Source: Gymnothorax reevesii
Lineage: Eukaryota > Chordata > Actinopteri > Anguilliformes > Muraenidae
DNA length: 64,000 bases
Direction: 5' to 3'
Assembly: GCA_029721435.1 (NCBI GenBank)
Contig: CM056577.1
Coordinates: 112,342,219-112,406,218 of the forward strand
Within the stretch, counting starts at the first letter, position 1; the number at the start of each line of letters is the position of its first letter. The position numbers and the translations under genes were made by a program. The notes beneath the pieces were generated by a model that saw only the letters and a program-made list of their open reading frames with translations, was not told the DNA's origin and did not search any database. Shown piece by piece: positions 1 to 12,800 of this stretch.

Positions 1-1375
1 CAAGATTGTTGTTTGTATGTAAAATTTAGTTCTGAACCACTTAAAAATGGGTACAAATACAATAAAATGGAACACAAGAGCACAAGCCCAGTCTCTATGC
101 AAGTCTCTCCACCTGTAGAAAATGGGCTTGTAACCATACAAGAAGTTGTTTTGTGAAAAAATACCAGTTTTGTATACATTGGGAATGTTTGTATATTCAT
201 CCTAGCCAGTTCTGGCACTTTAAGGGCGTTCACATACGTGGATGATTCTGGATAAAACCCCAGATTGAAAAAGTGGCTATTCAATAGTCTGAAACAATGG
301 AGTAAACAGGAAGTACTAGTGGTGCCCTCTCATATGCCAGAGATGGTTGAAAATAAATAATCATTGCCTGAAATAAGGTCAACTCCATCACAGGGCCTGT
401 TCTACTGGGACACACCATTGAAATGCACCTATAGCAGCTCATATTGACATGCACAAAGAATATCCCATGATTTTTGTCATTGGAATTTCATTGATAAAGG
501 CTAAAGACATAATTCATGAAAACATATCCTTGGGATAATGGCTGTCCATTTCATAACTTGACCAATGATGATCAATTTGGAGTGGATACTGCTTTACACG
601 TGTACCAGTACATCTGTTAGTAAAGTGCCATCTATTATCAACAGTAGTCCTTATCCCAAGAAATGACTTTCATAAACTATATGGGTGACCTCTATACTTC
701 ATTATGCAACAAACCTTTGCCCTGTAGGTCGACTGCCCACACCAACAGGAAATACATCAAATTTTACCATTTCGCCATGTTCGGCGGCACCTATTGCTGT
801 GCGCATACATTATCCCAACTTTTTCTCACCTGTAATGGCTTGCACTTCTCACCCTATTTCTGCTTGCACTTGATTGACCCCTAAAACCCAAACTGGCGCA
901 GGTAGGGCCAAAAGATTTGGGGGATTTTCTAGTTAGGGTAGGGACATAAAACCACCAAATTTTCACAAAATTGAAGAAGGTGACTATCACCACCTGCCTG
1001 AAACTGCCTGAAGTTTAAGATATGCTCCACATAGAGCGACTCAGGTCAGTAAGAAAAATTGTGATTTCACCCCAAGCACACAATTGGTGATGAGTTGTGA
1101 GCAGATATTTCATGTTTTCTAGAGGTTAGGGCTGGGTTTAAAAAATCCACTGACAGACATTACAGCGGTAACATCAACACTTAACATCAACAAGACGGAG
1201 CAACATCAAGAAATACAGAGAGTCGAGTTATTGAGCTGCATGAGCCTGACTGCACCGCTGTGTCTGACCCACTGACTTGAGCATCCCCCCCAAAACCCAT
1301 GGTAGGGGAAACACTGAAAACGTACATGATTAATGCAACTGCTTTGGGGTAAATAATTAACATAACCATTGATAT
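1..1375. other. Non-coding, no feature recognised
   Basis: This is either a further MROH1 intron or sequence 3' of the last exon in the window. Short chance ORFs are present on both strands, but none shows a domain, and no exon continuing MROH1 past exon 20 was found here. Confidence 0.5.
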
Positions 1376-1640
1376 TTACCTCCGCCAGGAGGTCATGTTT
1401 TTGGCAGCGTTTGTCTGTTTGTTTGTTACCTCCGCCAGGGGGTTATGTTTTCGGCAGCGTTTGTCTGTTTGTTTGTTTGTTTGTTAGCAAGATAACTCAA
1501 AAAGTAATGCACCGATTTTGATGAAATTTTCAGAGAAGGTGGGTATCAAGTCAAGGAACGGGTGATTCCATTTTGGCATATCTAGGCCAAAGTACAGGTG
1601 AGATATGTGCCAAAGTTCAAGATTTCAAGTCTTTCCGATT
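1376..1640 (+). mobile_element. Dispersed repeat with CCTCCGCCAGG ends
   Basis: A short head unit (TTACCTCCGCCAGG...GGCAGCGTTTGTCTG) occurs twice, at 1376 and 1426. It is followed by a (GTTT)n stretch and a segment resembling AACTCAAAAAGTAATGCACC. The reverse complement of a related sequence, with CCTCC...GGCGG, a GTTT-type tract and the same AACTCAAAAAG block, lies at about 39600-39738, so this is a dispersed family. It has no coding capacity. The first head unit looks like a local 50-bp duplication. Confidence 0.6.
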
Positions 1641-2763
1641 GGCTAGTTGCACAAGATGGCGCTGCGTACATTCTGAAGTACATTGGTAAGCTTAACTATT
1701 TGATAAGTTTGCTTTTGCTACTGATCAATCTCCATCAGATAATGAGCAGATGACAGGTATATCATCCCGAAAATGTGATTTTAGATATAGCCATATTCCC
1801 AAGATTTGGCTATTTTATAATAGCATTTATAATTAACCACGAATGATGTTCGCATGATTTGTCTCTGTTACCTGTTACTGATGTTTGTTCATTGGCACTC
1901 TTAATGAGGCATGTGCTGCTCCAACGAGAAACGAGAGGATTTCTAACTAGCAACACATTTCCAGCTGTTCTCACTGATGAGTGATGAACTGGCTTTAAGC
2001 GACAGATAAAATACGTGAAAATATCTGATAATTAATGTGTAAATAATCCATTACTTCGAAATGCTGTTTCATAAATCTAACATTCGATCCACGCATATTT
2101 TAATATTGTCAATACTTTGTTTCCCATCCCACTCGGCATCAGTTGCACTCTCAAGACCATCATATCTGGAACTATGGTGAGCTGAGAACATCTAAGAAAA
2201 CCACAACAATATCGCAGTACTAGCAAGCCAGTTGCATCAGAAGATGTAAAATTAAATTCAATATAATAGCAAAACAGAAAATCTTGCGAGCTCTCTAGCA
2301 AGCCTTGCTAGCTACTCAACTTTGCTACTGCTCGATGAAAAAATGAAAGCTAGCTCCAGATATTAATCTAATGAGGATATTTGGGTCATGTAACACTGGA
2401 TGTTTGTCGCTTAAAGCCAGTTCATGACAGTCACCAGAGCAAACGGCTGGAAATGATGCTAGGTAGAAGCGTCGGAAGCCCTCATTATCAGTGGGGCAGC
2501 TAATGTCTCATTAGCAGTGCCAATGAACTACAGTAGCAGCTAATCGAGACAAATCATGTGAACATCATTCACGGTTAATTAAGCCAAATCTTGGGAACAG
2601 CGGCAATAGTTAAAATAACATTTTCGGGATTATATTCCTCTCACCTGCTCAGCATCTAATGTAGACTGATAAATGACTGAAGCAAACTTAAAATAGTAAA
2701 GCAAGCCAGAGTATTTCAGAATCTATTTACTTACTTTTTACTTATTTTGTGCACATAGCCAAT
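1638..2763. mobile_element. Long foldback element (inverted arms about 360 bp)
   Basis: The arm at 1638-2004 is repeated in inverted orientation at 2405-2763, around a spacer of about 400 bp (2005-2404). Matching blocks include ATTGGCTAnnTGCACAA at the outer ends, CCCAAGATTTGGCT and GATTTGTCTC in the middle, and ACTGGCTTTAAGCGACA at the inner ends. The arms differ by scattered substitutions and small indels. No transposase ORF lies in the arms or spacer. It is a foldback-type non-autonomous element, or two head-to-head copies of one MITE. Confidence 0.75.
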
Positions 2764-3577
2764 TAGAATAGCACATCGGATAGAATTCACTGGAAGTATG
2801 CTTGCTTACCACAAGCCATGCTTCCATCCACACGTTCTTATGCGAAAACAGACTGTTTTCTTCATATTGTAATATAGCATATATTTAAGGAGTTTGGTTC
2901 TGCATATATTATTCACGGTGTGATTTCCAACCCAATGATAGTACACTTTGGCACTTCGATAATGATGGAATAAATTGACTTTGTTTAGCTAAGACTTGTT
3001 ACTGTCAGTGCAATAGAGCAAACTATGCGTTAAATCTATTTATTTTGTTCTTAACCTATCGTTGGATCAGATGTCACACCGTAATTAGTATGTGCAGAAC
3101 TGAAGTCCTTCAGAATATATAGATAAATCTGCTACAAGGATTTTTATAAGGTGGAAAACCCACATTCCAAGGCACTTCAGCTCAACATTTGACGGCACTG
3201 CAAAGCAGAGAGGAATGTAAGAAGTATATTTGACTCATTTGATTTGTTAATCCTATCCAAACAAAAGAGTTTCAACACTGTAAGAAAGGTGAATCAAGGA
3301 CCACGTATTGCAAAACACCAGTTTCTATTGCTACCATGTGTGAATAATCCTATGCTCCAAATGAGAAAATAAGCTAAATTACACTAATGTGAATAAATGT
3401 TTGCTTTTATGTTTAATGCTTGGAACAGAACATGCACCGCAGTGAATCACCTTATTTTACAGGCAATGTGAATATTCAGCTTTGACTTGAACACTCAGCC
3501 TAGACTCTACCTGACCCAGTTTCCCATATTTGCAGGCATGACTGTATGAGATGGAAGATGGTAGGTGAGGGGGGTAC
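2764..3577. other. Intron or 3' flank, with a short MITE-end relic
   Basis: Bases 2815-2850 (GCTTCCATCCAC followed by ACGTTCTTATGCG) resemble the terminal sequence of the MITE at 62053-62622 and may be a solitary end of that family. Nothing else is recognised. Confidence 0.4.
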
Positions 3578-3715
3578 CTGGCCAGCAGTGCAACACCCTC
3601 TGTGTGATGCTGAAGGTCTCTGATCTTGTCCCAGGCTCCAGCCTGGTTCAAAGCCCTCAGCGCCTTTTCCAGCTGAGCGCAGAGCAGAAGAACCTGCAAG
3701 GCCTCCGCTGTGATC
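3578..3715 (-). CDS. MROH1 exon 20 (last in window)
   Basis: Acceptor GTTGCAG, donor CAG|GTACCC; 138 nt, entering in phase 2 and leaving in phase 2. It encodes [12 protein letters not shown]...GAWDKIRDL...HTEGVALLA, a HEAT-like helical pair. The reading continues outside the window. Confidence 0.85.
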
Positions 3716-3788
3716 CTGCAACCGGAGCAACAGATGACAGCGACACATCACCCTCTCTTACTGTGCCAAATACTGAGTGTGTCCCGAA

Positions 3789-3832
<44 letters not shown>

Positions 3833-6800
3833 ACAGCGTGTTCACTCGCTTGTGTGTGTGTGCAAGTACTATATTTTTACATGCAAGGGCGTGATACATG
3901 CCATTGCCCAAAAGCAGCATGCCACGTTCAGTCATTTTGCCCCATATAAATTAATTTAAAAAAAAATTAATAATGCATATAGAGATGTATAAACAGATGT
4001 TAGTGCAGACTTGTCTTTCTGATGAGGCAGCCAATAGTGGTTATGGTGTTTTAAGGTCGGTGTAGCTCTTGGGAAGTAGAGCATGACCCTTAGCCCCCAC
4101 AGCTCTTATGGGATTGATCGCAGCTCAGTTTAATCAACAGTAAGTCCCTTCAAAAGTTAAAGATAAATAAGGGTAATGAAATTTAATCCCATAAAACCTG
4201 CAAACCAAGGGCAGCTGGTGAACTCAAAATTGGTGAAATGTGGGACATCCATTGAAAATGCTGATTGGTCTTCACCCGTTTTCCATCAGTTATTAACCCT
4301 TTAACTGCCAGCTCCCTTTTGGTCAAGCACAGTTTGAGTAGCTGCATGAAATTGAAAGATGTGTTGAACCTAGCCTGATGAAGCCTTCTCCAATCATCAT
4401 TTGCAGTCTGCAACGCTGGGAAAAAAAATCTGATCTGTTAAGTTCAACACATCTTTCAATTAGAAATAGTGACTCAAAATGTGCTCTGGTTGGTCAAAAG
4501 GTTCAGCTGGCAGTTAAAGGGTTAATATGGAGATTATAATACTTGGGACCAGCGAGTCTCGCCAGATTCCCTCATTAAGATAAGATGAGAACTAAGTTTT
4601 GATAATAATGTCCTTCATTAACCAGTTTTCCAATGAGAATGGGCATTAATCAGTTTCAGACACAGCTTCCTTCTTAATGTAATGTAGCAACGGTTAAACA
4701 GAAAATATTTTACTCACTTTACAAAAAAAAAAAAAACTATGTTTAATATAAATACGTTAACTTCTGTGTTTGCACATCCTCCACTATCTTATTTTAGCTT
4801 CATGACTGTTTAATTACAACAAAGACAGCAGAAATTAGCAACAAATATCGGTGAATGAATAATATTGACCGAAATGCAACATCGCATTGAAATGATGCGT
4901 TTTCTTACTCGTGTAATTTTACCTGGGAAAATGGGCCACATCTCATAATGTTTAGTGTTCTCAGAGTTTTTTCATAATTTAAAGGAATGATCGAGAACGT
5001 GTCAAGAGCATTTATTATTTTCAAGGGATGTTCTGTGCTTCACCAGTTTCAGCTCACCATCCACCACTGCTACAAACTCATATAATTTTCAATTTCATAT
5101 ATAATACTCATATAGTTTTCAATTTCAGTCCTGTTCTCTGTGTTTGTTTTTTTTTTTTTTGATTGGCTTTTTTGGTTTTAGATTTTCTCCTTGTGATTTG
5201 ACTTTGGCGTACCGATTACCTGGTTTTTTGGCTCTTGGACTGAAATTTTAATGTGATTCTGGATTTGCCCCTTTGCACTGTAATCTCACTGCTTGTCATC
5301 GAATTTGATTGTCCAACCGCAATTTCAGTTAAAACCTGAGAATTGGATTTTTGCCTGCGTGTGAGTTCTGACCCTGCGACGTATCACCGATTTCTTTCTT
5401 TTCATTTTAGCAGATCTCTCTTAAATGTTTCAAATCATCATATAAAATGTTAAATTAGACCAGCATAACCCAAGTGAACACTGAGGTTGCGTTCAGGAAC
5501 CAGTCGCGAGAATCCAGTAATGCAGTAGGAGTGATTTTATTGAGTGAGGGGGTAAACCCCCGCAGGGCAGAAGGCAACAGTACAAAGTCCACAATCCAAA
5601 AATCACAATCCACAGGGCAGAATCCGAGTCAAAAACCAGAGCAGCAATAACAGTATTCGTAGTCAGGCAGAAAAAGGGTTCGTTAACAGATGCAGATAAA
5701 GTTATCAAAACAGAGGCAAAAATCTAAAGTCAAGGACGGTCCAGCCAGAAGAGCAACACTAAGAGTACAAGGCGAAAACAAGAGCAGCACAGATAAACTA
5801 GGAAAACGTTCTGACAGGGAACTGCTGTGAGAAGACTGCAAATATACACATACGGGAGGTCACATGCTAAACAGAAAACAGGTGTAGGAAATCAGACTAA
5901 TTACAAAGGAGCAAACATGAGGGAGAACCTAATCACATGAAATAGCCAAAACGCGGACAGGGATCATAAAACAGCCTTTAGACAGAACACACAGCTCCGG
6001 TTAGGGAGTTCTAACGTGCACAGATAATGAGAGAAAGGACAGAGTGAACAGGTGTGGAGGATCCACTGAAACGCAGCAAAGAAGATTAGGTAAAGGTAAG
6101 AGGCAGAGACTAGAATGGGGCGAGTGCTGAGAGCTTGTTATTCAATTAACAAGGTGTAGCTATACAATCCCTAGAGCTCGTTAGTAAGTTAGTATTATAT
6201 ACAAAGTTAGTTTGGGTCTGTAACTTTAGCAAAAATAACAAACTGTTAGCACTGGTTAGTAAAATAGAAAAGCAAGGGGAAGGAAGTAAACGAGATAGGA
6301 AGGAATGGTTGAAATCCAGAAATCATGAAATCACTCGTAAGAGTGGCACGCAATGCTGAGGCTGTGAGCAATCACAAGACATGAGACCAGACAGGGGGAG
6401 ACAAAGTGCAATGCATGGTAAAAACAAAAACATGGACCGGAATGAAAACAGACAAGTGGATAATGGCAAGAATACAAGACGAGTCAATAACAAAAACATG
6501 GCAAAACTAAACTAAGACAAAACAGGAACATAACCAGGCAACCAAATCACAATACACAATACAAGGCACGGTCAGGCAAAGCAGAGATCAAAATTCAGAC
6601 AAGACAGAATCATAACAAAGACAATATACAGTTTTTAAATTATTACATTTATGGAGGGAAAAGAGCTATGCAATCCTACCTGGCCTGATATGATAAAATA
6701 ATTAATCCCTTGATTACTAAACAAACCAATTAAACAAATTTAATTCATTACTTAGGGTCATTTTCACCAGATTGTGATTACTGCCAGCCCTTTTGAATCA

Positions 6801-9800
6801 AAAAAAAAAAAAACACAGAAAATGGAACCTGGCTGACAATGTGGAGGTAGCAAAAAGCAGCACATGTTGCTGTAATCTGTAGAAATTCATGAACAGATTA
6901 GAAACAAAGTTGTTTGGCAACCATCTAGCTGGGAAGGGTTACAAAGCCATTTCTAAGGCTCTTAAACTCCTCCAAACTATGGTGAGAGCCATTATCAATA
7001 AATGGAAAAAACTGAACAGTAGTCCATGGAGTGTCCAGCACACCAAAATTTCTCCATGCTTCATAGTCCTTGCATTTTGCTAATGAGCTCCTCCCTTGTT
7101 CCAGCAGTTTTCATGAATTTGCGGTTTGTTTCTCTGAACTGATCTATTGTCAAATCAAACCCTCCTGCCTTCCTCTGTGTAGCCTCGCCTCTTTCTTTAA
7201 CTGACTTGTCTACATAAATTCTGTGTAGTGACTAAGTCTTTGATGGATTACAAGGACTTATTCTTCACATAACCCTCCGGAGCATCTCCTAAGCCTTCAT
7301 TTGTCTTCAGATTTGGGACGGCATTCCTGTGTAATCTTCATTCCTGTTTGCACCAGCGAGTGGGACTCTCTACCTAACTTGTGCTCCAGGACGGTTTCTG
7401 GACATAGTGCGGACACGCCTCCACCTACACAAGTTATACCTCCAGTGTGGCTGGACTGCTATTCCTCTGTTCTGGGCTTTGGCCCATTTTCCTCAGTTAC
7501 CATATTTCTGGTAATAAATATGACCTAGTGGCTCTTCACCCAAAAGTACACCAGGACACCCAGAGCACATCAACAACTCAAGGAGGTCATTACAGTACAA
7601 CAGTAACATCTACAGAACTCCTGGCCTCACCTCTCTCAGTTAAGATTCCACAATAAGTAAGAGGCAGGAAAAAAACTGGCATTAATGGGAGAGTTGCCAG
7701 CAGAAAACCACTGCTGACTGAAAAGAACACAAAGCCTTTGCACACTTGCAAAGTAAATTTTGATGACCCCCCCAAGACTTTTGGGGGAATATTCTGCGGA
7801 CTGTTGAATCAAATATTGAACTTTTTGGAATATATGGGTCCCCTGACGTCCGACATAAAGCTAACACAGCATTTCACAATGAGAATGTCATACCAACAGT
7901 CAAACGAGGTGGTGGTACTGTGATGGTCTCGGGCTGCTTTGCTGCCTCGGACCTGGGCGACTTGTCATAATTGATGGAACAGAAAATCCTGCAGAAGAAT
8001 GTCTGGCCATCGGTTTGATGTCTAAAGCTCCTGTGCATTTGTGATCTGCAGCAGGACCATCTCTGACCCAAAAGAACAATATGAAGGCCTTGGAGTGACC
8101 AAGTACTGACTTGAGTCCCACTGGTATGCTGAGGCATTGCCGTAAATATGCTGTCCACGCTCAAAACCTCTCAAAATGGGATAGCAGTTGTTGCCGCCCA
8201 GGGCAGCACAACCAGTTATTAGGTTTAGGGGGTCAATTATATTTCACATGGATGATATAGGCTTTGAATAACTTTTTACCTTGAGTAAATAAAAATACCA
8301 TTTTACAGATCCATTTTGTGTGTACTCAAGTTGTTTTTATCTCATATTAAAATCAGTGAGATGAACTAAATCATTTAAATCTGACACACAAGCAAAAATA
8401 AAAGAAATCAGGCAGAAGGCAAACACATTTTCATGCCATAGTACCACATTATTATAATTTTTTTTAACTTTGAACCAACTAAAGCAAAAATTCAAGCGAA
8501 AAACAAAGTCTGAGTGGTGAATTCTTTTGTGAGTACCTATGCATGCACTCGCACGGGTAAGGCACAGCTGGTCTTTCTCACCCGCACACGTCAATGGCGT
8601 CAGGGGGCTTGGTGGACATGCCGCTCCTCTCTGGGGCAGCGCTGCTGTTCACCGGGTCCTTCGGTGAGAAGACCCCAACACTGGTGCTAAGACGCACCAC
8701 GAGGGCGCCGAAGAGCTGGGGAAAGAGTGCTCTCACGGTCTCCTGACTCCGACTGTTCAACATCATCTCATGCAGGGCGCAAGTCATCTGTACCAGTGGG
8801 TGGAGAGCATATAGACCATTATGCACCAGAGCTCATCTCCGATCTCAAAGACAAGCGCATTACCCTGCCTGCCCAGATACTGTGGCTTCGGTCAAATAGT
8901 ACGAAGGTTACAAGCATTAGCAAAAACTTACTGCCACTGATCAGCGTGAGACGTAATTACAGCGTCACGATCAGGAGCAGGACGACTAGCACAACAGGGT
9001 CACTGATACTGAGTACATTGATACAGGGAGTTCAGACACTGGCTTAAATCAAATCAGCTTATTTCAAAAATACATTTCTGTCTCTCGCCTCAGATAACAA
9101 TGTATGCATGTAAAGTCATTCTGCCCAGATAATATGGTTCAGACAGACTGCCTAAATCCGCAACACCAGCATTTCTGATAAACCCAACTCCTAAAAAGAA
9201 AGATTTCCTTTCCTTCACTCAACTAGGAATAAAATGTAAAGCCTGCGGCTGCCTCCTGGATTTCATTTCATTGCCATCATCAAACTTGCTCAAGTAACTA
9301 ATTATCACTTTCAAAAACTAGCCATCTAATTAAACACCTTAATTTTACAAGAGAAGAAACCACTCCAGTTGATGTATGGTGAGTCATTTAGTGGATAATC
9401 CCTGCCATGTACCACCTGGATTGGAGCAGCACTTATAGTCGGGTCCATACATATTTTGACATTGACAAAGTCATAGTTATTTCAGCTGCCTACAACAGCA
9501 TATTGGTGTTGAAATTAAATAATGAATATGACAAAAGTGCTCACATTATATCCAAACGGGCTAAACAGTGTAGGAATTACTGCTCTTTTTCACATGTGCC
9601 CACCTCTTCTCTCCTTTCAAAGGGAGCGATGATAATGAACAATCCGTTGCTCAGCTGTACTATAGCCAAGTGTGCACGATACTGCCATTATTTTATTTAA
9701 AAAGTAGAATGTGTTTTGACTCCTAAAAACATCTGCCCCCCAGCCCCCTTCCCTGCCAAACCCACCGGATGGACAGACAGACAGACAGATGGATGGACAG

Positions 9801-12800
9801 ACAGGCACATATCGACAGGCACCGCTTCAGGACCTGAGTAGTAAGTATGCTAAGCTTTGTAGAGATCATGCAAACGGTTTTGGAGTTATGCTCTGGAAAC
9901 GAAGTGGGAACTCGAACGTGATCGGGAACCAAGCTTAAAACACTAAATCTAAAACAGTATGTATGAGACATAATAAGCTAATATGCCCCTTCGTAATTAC
10001 CCACAGGAGCAGCGCGACGTCACAGTGTCAAAGGTCATTTGTGCATAGAGCCAACCCGAGCTGCAAAATTCTATTTCTCTCAAATAGACACAAAGTGGGA
10101 ATAGCATTCAATAAAGAATTGGGTGCAATCAGAGTTATTTTCGTTTTCATTGTTCCTATTAATTGATTTAATCTGTTTGGCTTTTAATTTGTGTTTAAAG
10201 AAAACGGCTGACATTACAGTCCATTCCTGCAGACTACCGTAAGGGATGCTTTGTTTTTCCGTTGAAACCACAATACAGAATAAACCAGAAGTTCACTTCA
10301 TTGGAACAATGTTAAGTATATAGCTTATTCTAAATAACAAAATAACTTCAGTAACAAAATTATTGAAGAAATAAATTGGATAAAGCAAATTCTCACTGAT
10401 GTCTCAAATCGCAATTTACAAATTTAAAAGCTGCGTGAACATAAATGGCATTCACTAAACTCGGCCATTCAGCTATCGGTTTTAATGCCTCAGCACTTAA
10501 ACAATTAAATTGTGCTAAAAATACCAAACATGCCCAGTGAATGATCTGCAATGTGAAGTCAAATGGCCTATGGGGTAATCCCATTCCGCTAATCAACGAG
10601 ATGAGCAAAGATGACACGTTTTATTGGGTTTGTTGGCTGTATATATTATATATATATATTTTTTTTTTCTTATGGATTAGGCGAGTCAGGCTGACCTCGA
10701 TAGCACGAGCATCAGCTATGGCTTTTTTGGGAGACACTGCCGGGCAAAGTTTGCATTAAACCTGCAAGCTGCAGTGGGACTGCTTGCGATGTAATGGAAA
10801 TGCACCTGTTAATACTGTTTCAAATTAACCTGCGTAAATAACTCAGTTCGCTTTACCAGTAACAGACAAATACAACTTGTTCTTAATGTTTGCCTACAAA
10901 TCACTGCTTGTTGGTGTAAAGGAATACGTCGTAATGCAAACTGACAATGAAAATGCCTCCAACTTAATCCTCGCTTAAATTGCTATACCTTTATGCCTCT
11001 AGCAATGAACATCAAAGGGTGTAATGAAAAATATTAGATGGCTCTCATTAATTGAATTACCCACATTAATTAAGGACAGTTACAGCCCTCCACCGGTAAA
11101 GATGCAAGCATCAAAATTTATACACCCAATATAAGTATCAAAAAGGCTGTAATTCCTGCACGGTTCATATAATGTGTGAGTGAGTTTTTTTTTGCAGACC
11201 ATTGAAATTAAAGTCATCCCTTCCAGCACATCTTGATTTCAAATCTATTATGGTGGCTTATAGAGATAAAATGATGAAAATTGTGTCACTGTCCACATTC
11301 TTATGGACCAAACTGTAAGTGGCAGTTGGCAGGTAATTCCCTTTCATTTCAAAGCGCTTGAAAAGAATAATTTAACTACATTTTATGAAGTGCTTAATTG
11401 ATTAAATACGTCATACATTCTACAGTGTGAATTCACAGAACCTAATGTGGACCCCTAGCTAAAAACACATACAAAATGAACACATTGGTTGCAGTTTCAG
11501 AAATTGCTTCTTGCAATAACTCATATGCCAATTGCTGCTGCTACTTACTGCCAGTGGATGATTGGTGGCCATTTTGACAGTATTGGGCCAGAGCGCAGAG
11601 TCCCTCTTGTCCCCATAGGGCACCATAACATTTAGCTTTTCCAGGATCATTTCAATGATTTGGAAGGTCAGAGTACTATCACCTCCCAGAGAAAACCACA
11701 CCTCACGCCACCAGCTGGAAAACATGCCAAGAAAAGAAAAAAAAAGAACAGGAGGAGTTAAGGCTTCAGATAACTGAAGATTGGATTGTTCAGTACCTGA
11801 AATTATGTCATTTTCAAGAATAAAAAATCATTATCAAATGACCAAAATGCAGATTTTAACTGCTTTTCAAGAAATATTGAAGTTACACGGGGGATTTCCA
11901 TAATTTGTATCCTAAACACAACAGTGAAACAGAACAACAGTGAAAATTATTCATATTTTCCTGAATTGGCATTGGAACATTAATAAAATACGATATTCTT
12001 AGCATCTTGGCATTCTGAGGTACACACTATAATTTTCATAGTGCTATAAAATTAGTATTTTTATTGTTTTCCCATCAGGGGGGCCAATAATTCTAGAGCT
12101 GACAGTAACAAGATTCCAGAAATAATACTGAAGACGTGGTGTTGAATTTCAGCACCACATCCACCAAGCAGTTGTTCCCATGAGAGCATACAATGGACCA
12201 TTTTTGTCAGACTCAATGTGATACGGCAGACTAACCAGCTACACCAGTCAAATAGACTTTGAAGTCAAAGAATAATAGTATCTGGTGGCACTGCACAAAG
12301 ATTCATGCTCACGCACAAAGCCAAAGAGTTTGCTCTCATATTTTCAGAGAAAAGCATGCAAACATGGAGCTCACATGTCGCAATACACTCTGCCAGCATT
12401 CCCAGAAATGATGTGGATGGAAGTTGAGAGGAGGGTGACCTCACAGGATGGGTGTGGTCTAACTGCTTCCTCACCTGTCATAGGGCAGGGGGAAGCACAT
12501 GAGGACTCTGAGGACAGTCTGCAGGTGCTGGGCAGTCAGGACAAGGACGGACTGCGCAGCCACAGCCCTCACCTGAGCCTGTGAGACCACTGGCAACCGA
12601 ACCCTAATGGCCTCCATCAACTGTGGGACCTGACAACAACAGCTCAGTCAAAGAAATAAAACCTTAAATAATTATAAAGCTCTACAATAGCCATAACTCT
12701 GGGTATATGCTCACACAGTAAATACCCCAAATTAGGAATATAATGTGCTCTTTATCTACTGGTATAGTGTAAAATACAGTTTGAACAAATCAAGAGGTGG

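Larger units (their letters stand above)
5400..8440 (+). mobile_element. Tc1-like element, family A copy 1, broken by two inserts
   Basis: Three segments (about 5400-5481, 6618-7055 and 7562-8440) align by eye, in order, with the uninterrupted copy at 17610-19063. Shared text includes GCATAACCCAAGTGAAC versus GATGACCCAGGTAAAC, then CAGTTTTTAAATTA, AAAAAGCAGCACA and GGTTACAAAGCCATTTCTAA. The plus strand reads a Tc1 transposase helix-turn-helix remnant ([19 protein letters not shown]) at about 6930-7000. The right end reads TTTTCATGCCAT. Stops and frameshifts make it a pseudogene. The breaks are a solo LTR (5482-6617) and a second insert (7056-7561). Confidence 0.75.

Noticed and set aside
3565..3959. 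Plus-strand ORFs ending in runs of Val/Cys
   Set aside because: They are antisense to MROH1 exon 20 and run through the (GT)n microsatellite; no independent support.
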